Part shown: piece after piece, positions 51,139 through 62,064 of the stretch | Position numbering within the stretch: position 1 is the stretch's first letter | Layout: every line of letters begins with the position of its first letter | NCBI GenBank assembly: GCA_000827265.1 | Contig: KN834782.1 | Span: 434,669 to 498,668 of the forward strand | DNA: 64,000 nt | Source: Collybiopsis luxurians FD-317 M1 | Lineage: Eukaryota; Basidiomycota; Agaricomycetes; Agaricales; Omphalotaceae | Direction of reading: 5' to 3' | Notes under the pieces: model-generated | Database searches by the model: none | The model's input: the letters and a program-made list of their open reading frames with translations, nothing else | What the model was told of the DNA's origin: nothing | Program-made: the position numbers and the translations under genes

Positions 51139-53311
51139 GGCAGGGAACCTATAGCCAGTAAGCAAAGGACGGGGACTGGAATTCCCATCTCCCTTTCCTT
51201 ATGTACCTGGCGAGATGATAAGGCCTTCACTCCACTTCAAAGACATATGGTCCGAACCTACGAAGCATGCTTCCAGAATCCACAAGTATTGAGAAATGGA
51301 CATATCGGGACCCCCCGATCGCTTGGATTCAATATCCCGGTACGATGTCCAACCTGAACATCTACCGGTAATGGCAACCAATTTACAGCGCAAATGGTAG
51401 AAGGGTAGCACCTGACTACAACTTTCAAGTTGTCACTTCTTGTGTTGAACGCAATCAGACACGTCCGAAAGTTCGTACTTGCTTTCCAGAAAGCAGAGAA
51501 ATCTGGGAACAGAAGGATTACAGATTTTGAGGAACGATAATCCAGGAATATGTTCAATACCTCAATACATAACTGACATAACGAGCCCTCCGAATATGTG
51601 AATCGTCACAGAGATTGGAATCGCGGCGTATCAGTACCCCTTCTCCAATTGGTATTTCTTTTCTCTGCATCGTATACTCACGCTACCCGTAGGATTTGCA
51701 TAGGAGGAAGATCCCGGTTAGTCGACATCTCGGAGAACATACGTCCATATGTCCCTGGATAATATCAGCTGATAAGCGGGATGCTTGAGATTTCAGAACA
51801 ACCTGAGCCAGTCGATTCTCGCCACGAATTGCATATACTTTTGTCGTACCATCTGCTTCCGACGAAGCAACCATGTTATGCAGTAAATATAAATCCTTAT
51901 GTTGGCAGCTCTGCGCACTGCCTACGCCTTGTATCTACATAGATAGTGTGAGTCTGCCAAGTCAGAAATGATGGCCGTGTGAGTCTGTTGATCCAAACTG
52001 GTCAGAAAAGTTCTGCGCTTCGTTCTTGATGTGGACATTGACTCCAAGCGAAGGTCAGCATGGGTTAGTGGCACACGATAAGAGTCTGCTCGGGCTCATG
52101 ACTTGGCGCCGAGGGAATACCACTTCAAAGTTGATCCGTTCTTGAACATCAAGATTCAAGATTCAAGAAGAGGGCAAGTTCGCGATGAGCGTTGAACGTC
52201 GAACGTTAAACGACCATCTGTATTCTAAACCAAAATTAGCAGTTGTTTATGAGGGTGAAGCCGTCACTCACGGGATTCCATCACCATTGAAGACAACAAA
52301 GCATCCATAACTTGATATAAAAAACATAAGTTCCGAAGGATCCGAAGGGTACAACCACTCAGGGGGAGCTGAATTCTCAGGAATAGTACCCACTAAATTC
52401 CATATTCCGGGAACCTTTGAACGAGTGCATTATCGACCCGTTAGATGTTACATGGGTTGCGAGCGGCGAGACTGGTCATAGCAAGCTGCAGAAAGACGCG
52501 GAGACGCCGTATTATATAATATATTCACACGATTTCGACGCATTGCGGGTACTATACTTGTTTGATACTTGAACTGCATCAGCTGGAGCTCCCGCCAACA
52601 GAACTTTACAATTTCGTTGAGCTAAGAAGGGTCTGCTTGATGTAAGGATTCACCTCCGGTCCTAGAGCAGGAACTACGCGGCCCAGGCTGACCGTCGATA
52701 CACAGCGGGCCAAACTCCTTTCTTGACTTTGCTTGGAAGTTTCGATCTGAGCGGTTAATGCAGGACCCCCACCTACTCGTGCGCACGGAAAGTGACGGGC
52801 CGCTATTGAATTGAGCAATTTTTTTCCTCGTTGCTCTCATTCGATTTTCGAGCATGCAATGAAACATATAAACTCAATATTTTTTGTGCATCTACCTTGG
52901 CTCACATACAATAGACTGTCCACTGAAAATTTTGTGTGCTCTCCTTTTGCCTCCAAAACAGCATCATCAAGCTCTGGCATCGAATTAGTGACTTCGGACT
53001 TTCGGGCCGTTACTTTCCGTGAGCACGAGTATATGACCTTGTACGAGTCTCATTACGTCCATTCATGTACTCATGGCAGTAGCTCGGCGTCGGAGTATTC
53101 CCCCGAGTATTGTCATTGAATCATTGGAACTGTGGAAATATGAAGACAGAAGGCCGCCTTGCCGACAGCCATTGCTTCGAGGTTAATAATTGCCACCTGC
53201 TTGCCATAATCCACGTTCATTGATCGTCGAGACGGTTGTCACTCGTGAGAGGATGAAGAGCACGAGTGGGAATTAAGAAGCGACCTAGATATTTATTATT
53301 AAGTACTGGGG
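51139..53311. other. no recognised gene; holds a small inverted-repeat element
   Basis: Two kilobases of divergent intergenic DNA between the OPT gene and the dehydrogenase array. Short minus-strand frames at 51199-51874 overlap each other and have no motifs. Confidence 0.4.
52774..53031. mobile_element. 258-bp MITE-like element with ~28-bp inverted ends
   Basis: The left end TACTCGTGCGCACGGAAAGT is matched in reverse by ACTTTCCGTGAGCACGAGTA on the right, with few mismatches. TA at both outer edges could be the target duplication of a Tc1/mariner-type element. The inside is non-coding. Confidence 0.5.
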
Positions 53312-53317
53312 TATAAA
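53312..53317 (+). promoter_or_regulatory. TATA box of SDR-1
   Basis: TATAAA, 40 bases before the ATG. Confidence 0.6.
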
Positions 53318-53351
53318 TGCGCAAGCACCATCATTCTAGTAACGGGCTGTC

Positions 53352-54636
53352 ATGGTTCTCGCCAAATCACTCGGTGCAGCTCTGGTAACGGGCGCCTCTC
53401 AAGGCATCGGCAAGGCCATTGCAATGCGTCTTGCTTCCGATGGGTATAAGGTTGCATTGAATGATATACCCCGTAAGAGGGAACAGCTTGAAGCGGTGGC
53501 CAAGGATATCAATCAAAAGTACGGCCATGAATCTTTCGTGGTACCCGCGGATGTGGCTCTGGAGCAAGAAGTAAAGGAAATGATTGAATCGTCCTCAAAG
53601 GCATTGAACGGCCTTGACGTGGTATATACCCTTTCATTCTCGATCATAAGGAGGGGTAACTTATAACTTACTGGATAGGTTGTCGCAAATGCGGGGATTC
53701 TGGGTTCCGGCCAACCCATAGTAGAATCATGTGCGTTACCCATCTTTTACACGTGAAGAGAGTACTAACGTTTTTTGTGTGTCAGCCATGGAAGATTGGG
53801 ATAAAGTTCTGGGGGTGAACCTCCGTGGAGTCTTTATGTGCTATAAGTGGGCTGCAAAGGATATGATAGCTCGAGAGTGTCGCGGTAGAATTATCGGGGC
53901 TTCTTCAGTTTTAGGAAAGCAAGGTAGAGATCGGTATTATCTCTTCGTTTATGGGACTGATGTTATTACAAGGAATGGCCTACGCTAGTTCTTATGCTGC
54001 TTCGAAATTTGGGGTACGAGGATTGACTCAGGTCGCTGGTAAGTTACCAAATGCAACTATATTTGTTGTCACAAGGTGAGCACCCATATAACATGATTCT
54101 AGCTCTGGAGCTCGGTCAATATGGAATCACGGTCAATGCATATGCGCCAGGTTTGGTTCTTCGATAATTTACGCCGGCACCCCCTACTCATCGTTTATAA
54201 AGGCGCTATCCATACTGCAATGAGTAAGTGTATCCAGGGGACCTTTAATCGCGCTGCAGCTTCCTAAGCTATTCACAGGCGAGGGAACACTCAGTGATCT
54301 CTCTGCACCACAGAAGGTGAGTAGGCCGTAGAGATAAATTACGAAGATAACATCAGAGCGTCAACCAACTTTGAAGGACCTGCCGTCCTTGCCAGCCTTC
54401 GCAAAGTTAGGACAACCAGAAGATATCGCTAGCATCGTGTCATATCTTGCCTCAAAAGAAGCATATTATATCACTGGTATGAACTGAAAGTAAGCTGTGA
54501 GAATGAGTATCTTACTTTTTACCCTCATTATAGGACAAACTGTAAGTAACTTAACATGCTCTTTTTGCTGGGCAAAATTGTCGAGCCATGGAATTCCTCC
54601 TAGATCTCGGTCAATGCTGGAATGTATTTTGATTAA
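53352..54636 (+). CDS. SDR-1: short-chain dehydrogenase, acetoin/diacetyl-reductase-like
   Basis: First of five tandem genes, about ten exons. Motifs: cofactor loop TGASQGIGKAIAMRL, VVANAGI, GRIIGASSVLGKQG (catalytic Ser), SYAASKFGVRGLT (Tyr-x3-Lys), ITVNAYAPG, IASIVSYLASKEAYYITGQT and ISVNAGMYFD. The pattern, above all NAYAPG and GASS-GKQG, matches classical SDRs of the acetoin/diacetyl or butanediol dehydrogenase type, cytosolic NAD(P)-dependent oxidoreductases; the true substrate is not shown. A 21-nt exon (54203-54223) and an 8-nt exon (54534-54541, encoding the end of GQT) need care. N-terminal sequence is closest to SDR-2 (NDIPRKREQLEAVAKDI). Confidence 0.85.
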
Positions 54637-55482
54637 ATGGAATATCCGTCCATTTTGGGGTATTTTTGTGCCTTCGCATTTGCGAAACATCAAAGTTCAG
54701 CTCCTTGGAGAGAGATTTTCCGCGGGTTTAGAAAAACTTGAGAATAAGCCAAGCGAGCCTAATTGTGAGGGCCATCAGCGTTGGTCCAGACAGCACTTTT
54801 TGTTGAAGTATATCGGAAAGAGCATGAAAAAAGAGGGATCAGTATAATTGGACTACAAGCAGCGGGACTGGAGTGGTACTTTTTTAATGGCTTCGGAAGT
54901 CTCTCAGCAAGTTTTAGTAAATGTTGAAGCCGGGGTCAACACGAGTATTTACGCGATCACAGAGGAATCATGGGGACTCCGTACCTAACATTCTTCTGGT
55001 CACCACTCACTTTAGCCCGAAGATGCCGGCTTAGAAAAAGGCCCTTTTAGCTTCACAATCAAGCGAAAGGTGTGTTCGTTTTCGTAAGACTCAGGAAGAC
55101 TGGCCTTTCAATTCAAAGCACAAGTCAGGCAGGTCCTCGGTTCGCTTCAATGTATAAACGAGAATCACCCAGTGTCCTTACCACTTACCATCAACAACTC
55201 CATTAACATAGAGCAGGAACTAAACGTGCCCTAGCGAGACATTAATTAATGACCATGACACTTCGAAAGCGGGTTCTTCAATTCCGTACTTGCACCGACT
55301 CATTGAACTACGCTACGCGATGGATTATTGATACCCCGTATATTAAGAAATTTAGTGCTTCTCGCCACAAGGTCAACATAATGCATATTCTAGCTGATTT
55401 CGCTGATCATGAGGCAAAGAAGCCCTTGTACTCTTATGACAATTGGAACCCGAAATAGATCGTGGAGAAGACCTCCAGTAGG
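54637..55482. other. intergenic region SDR-1/SDR-2
   Basis: No gene recognised; short frames at 54497-54847 and 55249-55458 have no motifs and the first overlaps the 3' exons of SDR-1. Confidence 0.4.
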
Positions 55483-55488
55483 TATAAA
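55483..55488 (+). promoter_or_regulatory. TATA box of SDR-2
   Basis: TATAAA, 47-52 bases before the ATG. Confidence 0.55.
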
Positions 55489-55534
55489 TGCAGTTCATGA
55501 GACCTGCATGGACTTTTCACCAGCTAATAGCTTT

Positions 55535-56832
55535 ATGGCCTTCGCAAGATCACTCCGTGCAGCCCTGGTGACAGGCGCTTCTCAGGGAATCGGCAAAGCA
55601 ATCGCGATGCGTCTTGCCTCCGACGGATATAAAGTTGCATTGAATGATATCCCCCGTAAGAGGGAACAGCTTGAAGCAGTGGCCAAAGATATCGATAAGA
55701 AGTACGGCCAAGGTTCTTTCGTGGTACCGGCAGATGTGTCTCAAGAAGAAGAAGTCAAACAAATGGTAGATTCGTCCTCCAAAGCCTTCAATGGTCTTGA
55801 TGTGGTGCGTAATTCCGCAATCAGTCCGTGATGAGGGATTGACGTAAAATATACTCCATAGGTTGTTGCAAATGCAGCAATTATCGGTCCTGCCAAGCCC
55901 ATGATAGAGATATGTGCGTGCGAGTCCCATGGAGCATAATTTAATAGTTCATTTATGTGCATCAGCCATGGAAGAATGGGACAAAGTTCAGCAAATTAAC
56001 ATTCGGGGCGTCTTCATGTGTTACAAATGGGCCGCAAAAGACATGATAGATCGAGGCCGGGGTGGTAGAATCATCGGTGCTTCTTCACTGGCAGGCAAGC
56101 AAGGTAGGCTCTTATACTACCCTGTATGGAGGTAAGAAGACTCTCAGGCTAACGACTGGGATCCTTCGATCAGGTTCACCAAATGTCACTCCCTACGTTA
56201 CTTCAAAATTCGGAGTACGAGGGTTAACCCAAGCTGCTGGTGAGTATCATTTCGTTTTCCCAAGAGGAAACTTCATTTGACTGCGAAACCAGCTTTGGAA
56301 CTAGGAAGACATGGCATTACAGTGAATGCATATGCGCCAGGTCTGATCTGACTTAAACTCTCGCTTACGCTCTCAAATAATTCTTTATCAAGGCGCTATT
56401 GAGACCCCAATGGGCAAGTTTTGAAGCCATTCTGTTCCTTTGTGGCTCACTGAACTATCCTCAGTCGAACAGCTCTTTGCTGAACCAGAAGGGCATCAAA
56501 TGATGCAAGAGGTATGCTACTTGTCTGATAGGTTGCCCATGCGAGGCATTCAATATTGATGAACCTTCGTAGGGTTTGGAACAACTAAAGCGGCTGCATG
56601 CGAAGCCAGGGCAGCCAGATGACATTGCTAGCATCGTTTCGTACCTAGCTTCGAAAGAAGCGTACTACATCACCGGTAAGCGAGCGTGCTAAAGTCCATT
56701 TTGGAACAAGTACTTATTTTTCATCTGCAGGACAAACGGTAAGTAGATTGAGATGTGTTGCGTTCTGTCTGAAATCGTGACACGCCCCGCTATTCTTAGA
56801 TCTCTGTAAACGCTGGAATGTATTTTGATTAA
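55535..56832 (+). CDS. SDR-2: short-chain dehydrogenase
   Basis: Same exon plan as SDR-1. Motifs: TGASQGIGKAIAMRLASD, GRIIGASSLAGKQG, PYVTSKFGVRGLTQ (Tyr-x3-Lys), ITVNAYAPG, SYLASKEAYYITGQT, ISVNAGMYFD. The usual NAG of the active-site loop reads NAA (VVANAAIIG). The intron after ACCCCAATGG begins GCAAGT, a GC-AG type, where the other four genes have GT. The 8-nt exon is 56731-56738. Start ATG 55535 is chosen by alignment with the other copies; an upstream in-frame run exists but is not shared. Confidence 0.85.
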
Positions 56833-57846
56833 TGTAGATTTATTTTTCCTCCGGATTCTCTGATACGAACATTTGTAGTCTACCTCGCCAAACTAATAGA
56901 AAGCGTAAGGAGCGCTAAGAGTATAAATTCTATGATCTTATCTCCTTCGAGAAATACCACCGTAGAAATCATCAGTCGAAAGTTATTGCTAGACGTTATG
57001 CCGAAGATATTACCCAGGGCCTCGAAGCAAACAATCAAATTTGGGTAATTGGCAGTGGCTGTCGTAGAAGATTGGGCCCGGGATGATTCAATAGCTTTTC
57101 TCGAGTTAAATAAACTCGAAACACTCCCTACTTGGCAAGGTCTAAATAGAGTCTGAGTAGAAAGACATGTACAGCTGTAGATCGGGTCTGGCCTGCACAT
57201 TTTCCATTATATCTATCGTAGTTTCGGGCTTCCAAAAACTTTTATTAGAATAATTCAGGATACTAGAATGCTTTTCGAAGACTCGCAGGTGCTAAAGCTG
57301 TGACGCTTAAAGTTACCAGACATATTTTCCCCTTTAGTTTAATTCTCTTGAAAGATACTCTGTATATGACCGAACTTTAGCAAAAATCTACAATGCACCT
57401 GGCGTAGGGAGTGAATATGATTCAATGACATCGCTGCTAATACAGTTGTAAACCCACAGATTTCACGACTAGTGTTTCCGCAATTGTCGCTGGTTCTTCT
57501 GCGTGAAATCCCTGATCGCTTTTCGAATTTATTCCGGGATGTCCTCAGATTCATCAATGCGTCGGTCGGGTTTGATGTTGACTACTCTCATGATAGGGCA
57601 GGTCAACGCAGGTCAACCTGGCATCTGGATATTATGCAGTTATCTTCTATCTGAACGGAAAAACTGTAAGCTTGTGGCGGTCCGCTCAGCCGAATAACAC
57701 TAATGAACGAAATGCAGTCTACTCATTGACAGGCCAGGGAACCTTAAGGTCTGGTACCAGTACTAGCATCGCACTAGCAGCAATCTAGTAAGTCATGGGA
57801 TAGAAATGCGCTAGTGAAAAAGTAAGCTAAATATACCGCGAATAGA
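56833..57846. other. intergenic region SDR-2/SDR-3
   Basis: One kilobase with no recognised gene; frames of at most about 106 codons on the minus strand lack motifs. Confidence 0.4.
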
Positions 57847-57852
57847 TATAAA
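57847..57852 (+). promoter_or_regulatory. TATA box of SDR-3
   Basis: TATAAA, 41-46 bases before the ATG. Confidence 0.55.
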
Positions 57853-57892
57853 TGTAGCCCCGCAGAAAAGGCTACATATTCTCGTAGTCAAG

Positions 57893-59207
57893 ATGGTTTT
57901 CATTAAATCACTCGGCGCAGCTTTAGTCACTGGAGCATCTCAGGGAATTGGGAAAGCAATCGCGATGCGGCTTGCCCACGACGGATACAGAGTTGCATTG
58001 AATGATTTAGGTCATAAAAGGAACCAGCTTGAAGCAGTGGCTGAAGACATAAATCAAAAATTCGGCACCGAGACCTTTGTGGTACCTGCAGACGTGTCCA
58101 AAGAAGAGCAAGTGGAAGTTATGGTAGCTTCTTCTTCGAAAGCACTTGGGGGTCTAGATGTGGTATGAGCTTATCCGTCTTAATTATGGTTACGACAGAG
58201 ACGAAACTGAAGTGCCACACAGATCGTCGCGAATGCAGGGATCATGGGCCCTACCAAGCCCATTACAGAGCTCTGTGCGTAACCTGCATTTCTTCTTGCA
58301 TCCATAGAACGGCCGGCTGATATTGCATTTTTACATGAAAGCCATGGAGGAGTGGGATCAAGTTCAGCAAGTGAACATTCGAGGGGTTTTTTTGTGCTAC
58401 AAATGGGCCGGAAGGGACATGATAGCACGAGGCAGTAAAGGGCGAATTATTGGTGCTTCCTCGATGGTCGGAAAGCAAGGTAATGCTCAGTACTATCCAT
58501 ATGGTAGCGAGACTCCGTCTGAAGATTGTCATTGGCATGAGGCGTGGCCAATCTTGGCTCCTATGCTGCTGCAAAATTTGGGGTACGAGGATTGACACAA
58601 GTTGCTGGTAAGTCTTCAGCTATCAAGTTCAATATTGTCAACGCTGCCATTAACCGACCCTAGCCCTGGAGCTAGGTAAATACGGGATTACTGTCAATGC
58701 ATACGCGCCAGGTCTGGTACTACCTCCGTTGACTCACGCTTGCATTCTTTGCTCACCATTTATTCAGGCGCCATTCTGACTCCAATGAGTAGGCGTAGTC
58801 AAACTACTGATTTCGCTGCCATGTATTCTGACATGAACAACCTCAGGTGAAAGCTCGTTTAGTGACCATTCGGCGCCACACAAGGTATAGGGACTGCTAA
58901 TTTGAACAAGTACAAAGATAGGATTGAACGGATTTATTTTGAAGGACCTACCGTCTCTGCCACCCTTTGCAAAACTGGGACGGCCAGAAGATATTGCCAG
59001 CATCGTGTCGTATCTTGCGTCAAAAGAAGCTCATTATATCACTGGTAAGCACTTGTCACTAGTAGCAAGGTCGAAGCTCAGCTAGAACTGACTTTTACCC
59101 TCAGGACAAACTGTAAGCTGATTAGTTTGCTTTTTTTGTCAGGTGAAGTTGTCGAGGACTGGATCTTTTTTTAGATCTCGGTTAATGCTGGAATACATTT
59201 TGATTGA
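57893..59207 (+). CDS. SDR-3: short-chain dehydrogenase
   Basis: Same plan. Motifs: TGASQGIGKAIAMRLAHD, IVANAGIMG, GRIIGASSMVGKQG, SYAAAKFGVRGLTQ, ITVNAYAPG, SYLASKEAHYITGQT, ISVNAGIHFD. The catalytic Ser, Tyr and Lys are kept. The 8-nt exon is 59105-59112. The exon with the catalytic Tyr starts after ...CATGAG near 58530. It has NDLGHKRNQLEAVAEDI where SDR-1 and SDR-2 have NDIPRKREQ, so it sits between the SDR-1/2 and SDR-4/5 pairs. Confidence 0.85.
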
Positions 59208-60065
59208 GTCGTGCATGCGTACGCTCAATCTAGGTTTTGTTACTTCGGGGCTTGTAAAATACACCCGCAGATCAATTCACGTCAAAGTTTGGAGGGCAGA
59301 AAACAGGGCTCTTAAGGAAGTGGCTACCATGAACCACCATACACCATAAGTGAGACAGACGGAAACGTTGCTTAGAAATTATTATCGTTGTGCTCATGAC
59401 TCGGAAGTGAACACCGAAAAGTGCTATGGTCCTTTAGAGTAAATCTATGAGAACGAGATTTGTCAGACGGATAACATTTGTGTGGTTCGACTCTCTCCCA
59501 GTTAACTTGATGACGAGACGCGTCAAGATAATTTTGATGACACGAATCCGCGATCACGGATAAATCACGGGATTCCACGCTTGAAAATCCTACACTTTCC
59601 CGTTCTGGTTGTCTCTCTTCCATTTTCTTAGCGTTGATTGCCAAGCAGAAAACATCCCGCTTCAAATTTATAGCCACCTGTCTGGAGCTTGATAGATTTT
59701 CAAAGTTCAGGAACGACCGAATCTTTGGGCTTAGTAGTACAGCGAGAATGGGAAAGGTGTTCATGAGAGCCGGAACTAGCAATTGGAAAGCAGGGATCAT
59801 GACTAGCCATATTGAGCTGCCCACAAAAATTTGAACGCGGGTTTCAGAGCCGTGGTAGATCCACGAATCTCTTTGCACCAATTCATTGATGACAGATGAA
59901 TAGTACACAGAATCACGAGAAATAACCCCTTTCGCTATGTAGTATGTTCAAAATCCGCACAATTCGCAGCTTATTTGAGCGCACCGATCATCATGGGATA
60001 AAGTCGTGCTCGTCATTGTCAATTATGACAGATAAAATCCTGGAGAGAAGAAACTACTGAACAGC
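59208..60065. other. intergenic region SDR-3/SDR-4
   Basis: The 3' part (from about 59810) recurs upstream of SDR-5. A minus-strand frame of 178 codons (59372-59908) is only partly matched in the second copy and has no motifs, so I do not call it. Confidence 0.4.
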
Positions 60066-60072
60066 TATAAAA
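60066..60072 (+). promoter_or_regulatory. TATA box of SDR-4
   Basis: TATAAAA within ACAGCTATAAAA, about 40 bases before the ATG; the same context precedes SDR-5. Confidence 0.6.
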
Positions 60073-60108
60073 CACGGCTCGGATTTCGAGCCTTAGGATT
60101 GAGTGAAC

Positions 60109-61388
60109 ATGGTCCTTACAAGATTGCTCGGTGCAGCTCTGGTGACTGGGGCTTCTCAAGGAATCGGAAAGGCAATCGCTATGCGCCTTGCTTTCGACGG
60201 GTATAAGGTTGCGTTGAATGATCTAGCTCATAAGAGAGAACAGCTCGAAGCCGTAGCGGAAGATATAGATCAGAAATTCGGCAGTGGGACTTTTGTGATA
60301 CCTGCAGACGTTTCTCAAGAAGAACAAGTAAAACAAATGATAAGTTCGACCTCAAAAGCACTGGATGGTCTAGATGTGGTAAATGTTCACCTGCTACAAT
60401 GCTCGCGACAAGGATGCTCACTTGTTGGACAGATTGTTGCCAATGCGGGGATCGCGGGTCCGTTTAAACCCATCGCAGATATCTGTGCGCACTCTGTTCT
60501 TTTCATGAACTATGTAATGACGGTCTTTTCTTTCGGAAGCCATGGAAGAATGGGATCAAGTTCATCAAGTGAATATTCGAGGCCTCTTTATGTGCTACAA
60601 ATGGGCCGCCAAGGAGATGATAGCACGAGGCAGCCAGGGAAGAATTATTGGTGCTTCATCTACGGCCGGAAAACAAGGTAACAACAACTTATACTGCTTT
60701 CTGACTGTGAGTGGAATTAAGCATCGTCGCTAGGAGTGCCTAATGCAGCTCCTTATGTTGCCTCGAAATTTGGGATTCGAGGACTGACTCAAACTGCTGG
60801 TACGTCATTGAATGCATGAATTCGGCTCTTCTTAGCATGACCCTAGCTCTGGAGTTGGGAAAATATGGTATTACTGTCAATGCATATGCGCCAGGTCTGA
60901 TGTTGTGACAACTCTCACTCGTGCTCTTTGCGCTGACCGTGGTTCAAGGTCCCATCGAGACCCCAATGAGTAAGTGAACATTAGTCTTCTGACTTCACTA
61001 CGCCGATATTCAAATACCGCTAGTCGAGGACATTCTAAAGGATCCGTCTACTTTACCGCAGGTACTTTTGTTAGGCATGTCTTTGGAAGCAACCTTAAAC
61101 ATTAACGAACTGACAGGCTTTGAACTCATTACCATCTTCTGCAAAGGTAGGGCAGCCAGAGGATATTGCCAGCATTGTCTCGTATCTTGCTTCGAAAGAA
61201 GCACATTACATTACTGGTGAATGCATTCAACGACCAAATGAAACCAAGTATTGACCAAGTTTCATCCTTTACTTCGCATCTATAGGGCAAACAGTGAGTG
61301 ACTGACACTACTTTGGCTTCTCCGTAACGTCGTGAGCTTTCAAAAACACTCTTAGATATGTGTAAACGCCGGAATGTATTTCGATTGA
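60109..61388 (+). CDS. SDR-4: short-chain dehydrogenase
   Basis: Same plan. Motifs: TGASQGIGKAIAMRLAFD, NDLAHKREQLEAVAEDI, IVANAGIAG, GRIIGASSTAGKQG, PYVASKFGIRGLTQ, ITVNAYAPG, SYLASKEAHYITGQT, ICVNAGMYFD. The first intron (60378-60431, 54 bases) has no stop and keeps the frame, so a retained-intron product would carry 18 extra residues. The 8-nt exon is 61286-61293. Nearly identical to SDR-5 in the first ~85 residues. Confidence 0.85.
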
Positions 61389-62029
61389 TGTGGAACTCTC
61401 CTGGCGACCGACCATATAATGCGGGCCCCTCGCGTGTCGAGACTCGAGAGCATTCTAATAAATTTCCCTTGTACATCTTGAAGTAATACGAAACGATGCC
61501 AAACCGAAATCGACTGTACGCCTCAAACGCCTTGAATCATTTACGTTTGTCAATCCTAAGGCTCGTCAAGTCCGAGGAGAGCAAAGTACGCAAAGTTAGG
61601 GGCAAGCACTGCTGGGACGTTCAGGTTAGTGCAAAGCGCGGTGTGCTCAGTCTTCCCCATTGATTGGCCTACCGTAATCAAAGATTAAGTCCAACTAACC
61701 ATATTGAGTCGCCCACGACATTTGGAACGCGGGTCTCAGAGCCGTGGTAGATCAATGAATCTCTTTGCACCGATTCATTCTTGATAGATGAATAGTACAC
61801 AGAATCACGAGAAATAACACCTTTCGCTATGTAATAATAATAATAATAATATACACGGCGCCGCTGTCTCCAGCAGTGGTCCCATAAAGGATAGCATGTA
61901 CAAAATCCGCACAATCCGCAGCTTATTTGAAGCCGTCGATCGCCATGGGACAAAGTCGTACGGACGTACTAGTCACTGTCAAATATGACAGGAAAATTCT
62001 GGAGGGACAGGAGGAACTACCAAACAGCT
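61389..62029. other. intergenic region SDR-4/SDR-5, includes duplicated promoter sequence
   Basis: From about 61690 the sequence repeats that upstream of SDR-4 (shared words such as GCACAAT-CGCAGCTTATTTG and GAATAGTACACAGAATCACG). No gene is recognised. Confidence 0.5.
61832..61852. repeat. (TAA)n microsatellite
   Basis: About seven TAA units lie in the SDR-5 upstream region; the SDR-4 copy has GTAGTATG at that spot instead. Confidence 0.8.
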
Positions 62030-62036
62030 ATAAAAT
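62030..62036 (+). promoter_or_regulatory. TATA box of SDR-5
   Basis: TATAAAA, about 30-35 bases before the ATG, in the same context as SDR-4. Confidence 0.6.
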
Positions 62037-62064
62037 GGATGTCGAGCCTTGGAATTGAGTAAAT

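Noticed and set aside
59372..59908. 178-codon minus-strand frame upstream of SDR-4
   Set aside because: It has no motifs; the matching part in the SDR-5 copy is interrupted and changes follow no coding pattern. More likely duplicated promoter DNA.
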